A stretch of 44,504 nucleotides of DNA. It comes from Clostridiales bacterium (GTDB taxonomy: Bacteria; Bacillota; Clostridia; Oscillospirales; Oscillospiraceae). The DNA lies in contig CABIYX010000007.1 in the NCBI GenBank assembly GCA_902363045.1, positions 1 to 44,504 of the forward strand, in the 5' to 3' direction. The notes beneath the pieces are model-generated. The model was not told where the DNA came from and did no database searches. It worked only from the letters and a program-made list of their open reading frames with translations. The position numbers and the translations under genes were made by a program. Shown one piece after another: positions 40,709-44,504 of the stretch (the first letter of the stretch is position 1; the number at the start of each line of letters is the position of its first letter).

Positions 40709-41161
40709 ATGAAAACAATCAATCTGCGGTGGATGTATCCCCACTACCGGCATGACGAGTTTGTGGATGTTACGGACGAGGTATGGGCAGCGATGTATCA
40801 GGCCAAGCGGGAGATGGAGAACTATGAGCGTCGGAAAGTCTACCACCGCGCCTACTACTCTCTGGACGCATACAGCTGGCTGGAAAATTACGCACTGGAA
40901 CACAGCAAATCGCCGGAAGATATTTTGCTGGAACGAGAAGAAATGACCACCCGCCTATACCTGATTGCAGCTCTGCCGGTGGCTCTGGCTCATGCCACTC
41001 CGACACAGGCCCGCCGTGTTCACGCCTATTACATTGCTGGTATCAAGCAGCCGGAAATCTCTCGGATAGAGGGCGTCCACAGCAGCAAGGTTAGCGTTGC
41101 CATCCGCCGGGGTCTGCGGAATATGCGCCGCTGCTATGATGGCCTTTTCCAAACAGAGTGA
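40709..41161 (+). CDS. Sigma-70 region 4-like protein, second of three
   Basis: A 150-residue protein starting MKTINLRWMYPHYRHDEFVD. The C-terminal HTH is TPTQARRVHAYYIAGIKQPE followed by ISRIEGVHSSKVSVAIRRGL. AGGAGG precedes ATG 40709. It is a paralogue of the next gene (shared MxTINLxxxYP start, YSLD, SPEDxLxExEE and QARRVHAxYxxGxK). It probably regulates element functions together with its neighbours; no region 2 is seen. Confidence 0.72.
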   Translation: MKTINLRWMYPHYRHDEFVDVTDEVWAAMYQAKREMENYERRKVYHRAYYSLDAYSWLENYALEHSKSPEDILLEREEMTTRLYLIAALPVALAHATPTQARRVHAYYIAGIKQPEISRIEGVHSSKVSVAIRRGLRNMRRCYDGLFQTE

Positions 41162-41171
41162 GGGCATGCCT

Positions 41172-41633
41172 ATGCAGACCATCAATCTCAAACAATATTA
41201 TCCATTTTGCAAAGAGGACATTTTTGTGGAGGTGTCCGATGAGATCGTCGAAGCGTTTCTTCTGGACAAGAGAGCCGAGGCCGCCAGAGATCGCAAGATG
41301 TTCCGGTATAAGGCGTTTTATTCCCTCGATTGTAACGATGGAATCGAAAATGCCGCCATCGGCTGGGCGCAGCCATCGCCGGAGGACTACCTGATAGAAA
41401 AAGAAGAATTAGCCGAATACGAAGAACTGATACGGCGATTGTATGAAGCCATTTCCTCCCTGCCGCCTATGCAGGCTCGCCGTGTTCACGCCCGCTATAT
41501 GCTGGGTATGAAAGTGAAAGATATTGCCGCAATGGAGGGTATCACGCCATCACAGGCGGGAAAATCCATCCATGCCGCACTGCGGAGACTGCGCCGGTAC
41601 TTTGCTCGACAGAAATGGACGGTCAATCTATGA
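41172..41633 (+). CDS. Sigma-70 region 4-like protein, third of three
   Basis: A 153-residue paralogue of the preceding protein: MQTINLKQYYPFCKEDIFVE, FYSLDCNDGIENA, SPEDYLIEKEE and C-terminal HTH PPMQARRVHARYMLGMKVKD followed by IAAMEGITPSQAGKSIHAAL. ATG 41172 has AGGG 7 bases upstream; ATG 41166 is a close alternative. It follows the second gene by 10 bases and precedes DUF3847, so all three are likely one operon with the mobilisation genes. Confidence 0.72.
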   Translation: MQTINLKQYYPFCKEDIFVEVSDEIVEAFLLDKRAEAARDRKMFRYKAFYSLDCNDGIENAAIGWAQPSPEDYLIEKEELAEYEELIRRLYEAISSLPPMQARRVHARYMLGMKVKDIAAMEGITPSQAGKSIHAALRRLRRYFARQKWTVNL

Positions 41634-41661
41634 GCGTTTCCAAAGAAAAGAGGTGCATGAC

Positions 41662-41952
41662 ATGAACGAAAAAAATACAGCCCACCCCCAAAAAGAAGAA
41701 CGGGAGAAAGTCCTGAAGGAGATTCGGCAGCTTGAAAACCGAAAGAAGATTTTGGAGAACAAGCAGCGGAACGAAGAACGCAGGGTTCGTACCCGCCGCC
41801 TGATTGAGCGTGGAGCCGTTTTGGAGGGGATTTTCCCGTTGGCTCCCGACCTTTCCGGCGCGGAGGTCAAAACATTTCTGATTGCCCTGTCCCATCTTCC
41901 GGGGGCTGCGGAATTGACTGCAAACCTGCCAAAATCCGGGGACACGCCATAA
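41662..41952 (+). CDS. DUF3847 family protein (element A)
   Basis: A 96-residue charged helical protein with ENRKKILENKQRNEERRVRT followed by RRLIERGAVLEGIFP, the same family signature as the element B copy at 20118 but with a longer C-terminus (about 28 more residues). It lies just before oriT and the relaxase, supporting a relaxosome-linked role. The purine-rich AAAGAAAAGAGG precedes the ATG. Confidence 0.8.
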   Translation: MNEKNTAHPQKEEREKVLKEIRQLENRKKILENKQRNEERRVRTRRLIERGAVLEGIFPLAPDLSGAEVKTFLIALSHLPGAAELTANLPKSGDTP

Positions 41953-41965
41953 GTCCCTTGTTTAC

Positions 41966-42004
41966 AAGGGCGCACTTATACACCGTTGCCGGTGTCGTGC
42001 GCCC
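41966..42004. other. Candidate oriT of element A (MobQ-type nic region)
   Basis: AAGGGCGCACTTA (41966-41978) is identical to the element B motif. It is followed by a stem ACACCG/CGGTGT (41980-41985, 41990-41995) and closed by GTGCGCCC (41997-42004), which mirrors GGGCGCAC. The whole 39 bases form a nested hairpin. Confidence 0.78.
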
Positions 42005-42148
42005 TGCCGGGGGCTGTTGCGTACTTCGTCCGCGATGGGGCGCTACACTCCCCAAACCCCTTGTGCGCCCCGCGCAGCCAGACACCCGCTTCGCGTTTGT
42101 TCGGCTCCACGGAGCCTGAAATATCCCCGCCGAAAGGAGGTGCCACCC

Positions 42149-43585
42149 ATAGATTTTTGCCATATTCCCGTCAGTATCATCAAGCGCAGCGAGGGCCGTT
42201 CCGCTGTTGCCGCAGCCGCCTACCGAAGCGGAACAAAACTGACGAATGAATGGGACGGCCTGACCCATGATTACACCCGGAAGGGCGGCGTTGTCCATGC
42301 GGAAATCATGCTGCCCGCACACGCCCCGCCAGAGTTTGCAGACCGCTCCACCCTCTGGAACAGTGTGGAGCAGATCGAGAAAGCCAGGGACAGCCAGCTT
42401 GCCCGCGAGATCGAGGCGGCTTTGCCCCGCGAACTGTCCAGGGAACAGCAGCTTGCCCTTGTCCGGGCCTATGTGAAGGACAACTTTGTGGACAAGGGGA
42501 TGTGCGCTGATTTTGCCATCCATGACAAGGGAACCGGCAACCCCCATGTCCATATCATGCTGACCGTCCGGCCCTTAAAAGAAAACGGCGCATGGGGCGC
42601 GAAGTGCCGCAAGGCATACGACCTGGACGAAAACGGCCAGCGCATCCCGGACGAGAGAGGCGGCTGGAAGAACCACCGGGAGGACACCACCGACTGGAAC
42701 GACAAAGGGAATGTGGAGATTTGGCGAGCAGCATGGGCGGCTTATACCAACCGGGCATTGGAGGCAGCCGGTCAGCCTGCCCTGGTAGACCACCGCAGCT
42801 ACAAGCGACAGGGCATTGATAAAATCCCCTCTGTCCACCTGGGGCCAGCGGCCAGCCAGATGGAGAAGCGCGGTATCCGCACCGACAAGGGAGAAGTAAA
42901 CCGACAGATCGCCGCCGACAACAAGCTGCTCAAGGAAATCAAGGCCCGCATTACCCGCCTTTACAACTGGTCTAAGGCAGAAGCCGAAAAGCCGGAGGGC
43001 CAGCAGCCCAGCATGATTGACTTGTGGGAGGCCCAGCAGCAGCTCAAGCAGCCTGACACCCGCACCGGCAAAATCCGAGCTTTGCAGGAGAGCGCCGCCC
43101 TGTTCAGCTTTTTGCAGGCAAACGGCATCCAGTCCATGCAGCAGCTCCATGAAAAAATAGCAGATATGAACACCCGCTACTATGACCTGCGGGGAAAAAT
43201 CGTTAAGGCCGAGCGCCGGATCGCTGTCCTCACCGAGCGCGGGGAGATGTGGGCGCAGTACAACAAGTACAAGACTGTCCATAAGCAGTTTGCCAAGGTG
43301 AAGCCGGAGAAGCGGGAACTGTTCGAGCAGCGCCACAGCCGAGAACTGATCCTCTATGACGCGGCGGCCCGGTATCTGAAAGAACTGAAAGCCAGCGGCG
43401 AGGAAATCACCCCGAAGGAATGGCGGCGTGAGATCGACCTGTTGACCGCCCAGAAACAGGTGGACAGCATCGACATGAAAGCTATGCGGGAGGAGCTAAA
43501 AGCTGTGGAACGGCTCCGCAAGGCCGCCGACCAACTGGCCCGGCAGGAACGGGACAAGCCCCGCGACCGGGGGCCGGAGCGGTAA
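42149..43585 (+). CDS. MobA/MobL (MobQ) family relaxase, element A
   Basis: A relaxase of about 478 residues. N-terminal FCHIPVSIIKRSEGRSAVAA and AAYRSGTKL are family hallmarks; the three-histidine motif is FAIHDKGTGNPHVHIMLTVR. A long coiled coil follows from about residue 250. AAAGGAGG (42134-42140) is ideally placed for an ATA codon at 42149; a GTG at 42140 overlaps the ribosome site, and no ATG is nearby. So either ATA is used or an original ATG has mutated. It needs an external coupling protein, as A carries none intact. Confidence 0.9.
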   Translation: MDFCHIPVSIIKRSEGRSAVAAAAYRSGTKLTNEWDGLTHDYTRKGGVVHAEIMLPAHAPPEFADRSTLWNSVEQIEKARDSQLAREIEAALPRELSREQQLALVRAYVKDNFVDKGMCADFAIHDKGTGNPHVHIMLTVRPLKENGAWGAKCRKAYDLDENGQRIPDERGGWKNHREDTTDWNDKGNVEIWRAAWAAYTNRALEAAGQPALVDHRSYKRQGIDKIPSVHLGPAASQMEKRGIRTDKGEVNRQIAADNKLLKEIKARITRLYNWSKAEAEKPEGQQPSMIDLWEAQQQLKQPDTRTGKIRALQESAALFSFLQANGIQSMQQLHEKIADMNTRYYDLRGKIVKAERRIAVLTERGEMWAQYNKYKTVHKQFAKVKPEKRELFEQRHSRELILYDAAARYLKELKASGEEITPKEWRREIDLLTAQKQVDSIDMKAMREELKAVERLRKAADQLARQERDKPRDRGPER

Positions 43586-43650
43586 AGGGTACGGCGCTTT
43601 GCCGACCCCTTTCAGGTGCGTCGCGTTTCACGACACCCTTTTGCACACAG

Positions 43651-43683
43651 AAAAACCGCCGTACAGGTTTCCCCATACGGCGG
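43651..43683 (-). terminator. Terminator of the toxin-antitoxin operon
   Basis: CCGCCGTA (43656-43663) pairs with TACGGCGG (43676-43683). Read on the minus strand it is followed by TTTTT (AAAAA at 43651-43655), just after the toxin stop. It also separates the toxin gene from the convergent relaxase gene. Confidence 0.75.
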
Positions 43684-43691
43684 CAGATGGT

Positions 43692-43982
43692 TTATTTGCC
43701 GAACAAGTCGCTGTGCGACCCGGTGCGGGCAAGCGTCAGCACCAGCACATCATCCTCGATACGGTAAATGAGCAGCCAGTCCGGGAGAATGTGACATTCC
43801 CGATGGCCCACCCAATCGCCGGACAAATCGTGATCGCGGTTTTTATCCGGCAGCGGTTCGCCCATCGACAGCAGCGCCACGACCTGTTCCAGCAATTCGA
43901 TTTTCAGGCCGCGCTTGATTGCCCGCTTGTAGTCCTTTTTGAAAGCGGTCGTGTACTTGACGGTGTACTTTGTTTTCCTCAT
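43692..43982 (-). CDS. YafQ/RelE-family toxin
   Basis: A 96-residue type II toxin, a ribosome-dependent mRNA endonuclease. YafQ-type features: KYTVKYTTAFKKDYKRAIKR at the start, LPDKNRDHDLSGDWVGHREC HI region with the catalytic histidines and Asp, LLIYRIEDDVLVLTLARTGS and the terminal HSDLF. It overlaps the antitoxin gene by four bases. On a mobilisable element it should select against loss. Confidence 0.92.
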   Translation of the reverse strand: MRKTKYTVKYTTAFKKDYKRAIKRGLKIELLEQVVALLSMGEPLPDKNRDHDLSGDWVGHRECHILPDWLLIYRIEDDVLVLTLARTGSHSDLFGK

Positions 43983-44257
43983 TTTTTCAGGTCGGCAAAC
44001 AACTCGTCAAGGTCATTGTATCCCTTTACAGACGGGTCTTTTGCAATCCTTTCCGCTTCCAGCATGGCAGCAATCGTTTCCTTGTTGGGCTGTTCCAGCT
44101 TCACCTCAAAGGGAATGCCGCCCTCACGAAGCGACTGGCGCACGAAGATGTTGAACGCCGTGGATAAATTCATGCCGAGTTCCGCAAACAGGGCGTCGGC
44201 CTGTGCCTTCAAATCCGCGTCCATGCGGATGCTGATGTTTGTGGTATTTCCAGCCAT
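43979..44257 (-). CDS. RelB/DinJ-family antitoxin
   Basis: A 92-residue antitoxin with an N-terminal ribbon-helix-helix (TTNISIRMDADLKAQADALF, then AELGMNLSTAFNIFVRQSLR) and a C-terminal toxin-binding tail ending YNDLDELFADLKK. It neutralises the YafQ-like toxin and represses the operon. The first codon at 44257 is preceded by GAAAGGGG. The operon promoter lies in 44258-44340, which is AT-rich. Confidence 0.92.
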   Translation of the reverse strand: MAGNTTNISIRMDADLKAQADALFAELGMNLSTAFNIFVRQSLREGGIPFEVKLEQPNKETIAAMLEAERIAKDPSVKGYNDLDELFADLKK

Positions 44258-44363
44258 ATCATCAACCCCTTTCTGCTGGTACTTTTAGTATATGCCATTT
44301 GCACGAAGAAAACAATACTTTGCACGAATATTTAACAGTAAATTCATTGAAGGAGGTCACTGT

Positions 44364-44504
44364 ATGAAGCAAATTATTTTGCCCGTCACTATCCACCTGA
44401 ATATCCGCCTGCCCCTTGCCCTCTTGCAGCCGGAATCGGCAGACGCGCCCACCGGCCCGGAGCCGGAGGCCCATGCCTGCCAGGGCTGCGGCAACTGCGG
44501 CGGG
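44364..44504 (+). CDS. Start of a cysteine-containing protein, cut by window end
   Basis: AGGAGG (44351-44356) precedes ATG 44364. The first 47 residues begin MKQIILPVTIHLNIRLPLAL, then a proline/acidic stretch and CQGCGNCGG at the window edge. The Cys pattern may be part of a metal-binding motif. No family is assigned and the rest lies outside the window. Confidence 0.5.
   Translation, partial: MKQIILPVTIHLNIRLPLALLQPESADAPTGPEPEAHACQGCGNCGG

Larger units (their letters stand above)
29892..44504. mobile_element. Element A, right part (continues beyond the window)
   Basis: Continuation of the element inserted in the VirD4 gene: recombinase 3' part, TnpV, a transporter/regulator cargo (32.1-39.7 kb), sigma-like genes, DUF3847-oriT-MobL and a toxin-antitoxin pair. 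The right end and the 3' part of VirD4 are not reached. With 178 bases on the left and B removed, A is at least 14.8 kb. Confidence 0.75.

Overview
The window is a stack of nested mobile elements. It looks like a Gram-positive gut anaerobe of the Clostridia type. The evidence is TnpX/TnpV/TnpW-type serine-recombinase modules, Tn916-type Int/Xis, MobA/MobL (MobQ-type) relaxases, strong AGGAGG ribosome sites and ECF vitamin/metal-type transporters. The segment 4.6-9.9 kb is clearly richer in G+C and prefers C/G-ending codons, so it probably has a different (possibly coriobacterial) history.

Layout. (0) 1-4437: remnant of a MobV-type relaxase with an internal stop codon, a small element-borne gene, then an NgoMIV-like restriction-modification operon (HTH regulator, C5 methyltransferase, endonuclease, Vsr) followed by a DUF262 gene that is cut short. 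(1) 4438-9870: one end of a conjugative element with tyrosine integrase, Xis, Tn916 Orf7/Orf8-like regulators, a PcfB-like protein, a small VirD4-like protein and VirD4. This end interrupts the DUF262 gene. (2) Element A begins at 9871, inside the VirD4 gene at a GA dinucleotide. Its serine recombinase starts at 9962 but is broken after codon 29 and resumes at 29896. A then carries TnpV, two fused ABC exporters, a TetR regulator, a three-gene ECF transporter, a DtxR-type regulator, three sigma-like genes, DUF3847, oriT, a MobL relaxase and a DinJ-YafQ toxin-antitoxin pair, and runs out of the window. (3) Element B, 10049-29891 (19,843 bp), sits inside A's recombinase gene. It is flanked by TCAA and ends in imperfect inverted repeats starting GATG. 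B carries TnpV, an AlbA/ATPase regulator, a zinc-finger protein, TnpW, TnpX, a primase-like protein, a helicase, a ParM/ParR pair with a phased GTACA repeat array, DUF3847, oriT, a MobL relaxase, and a lower-G+C cargo of ECF sigma/anti-sigma plus a two-component system driving an ABC exporter.

How it works together. Each layer switches off a mobility gene of the layer below. B disables A's recombinase, A disables the coupling protein of the conjugative element, and that element disables a DUF262 gene beside a restriction system. Joining the left part of A's recombinase (through 10048) to the right part (from 29896) rebuilds an uninterrupted 626-codon frame, so precise excision of B should reactivate A. 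A and B carry separate relaxases but share a 13-base nic-like motif in their oriT regions, so they could be mobilised in parallel. The cargo concerns DNA defence, peptide/antibiotic-type stress response, and probably uptake of a metal complex or haem. All functions are read from sequence motifs and remembered family features; no database search was run.
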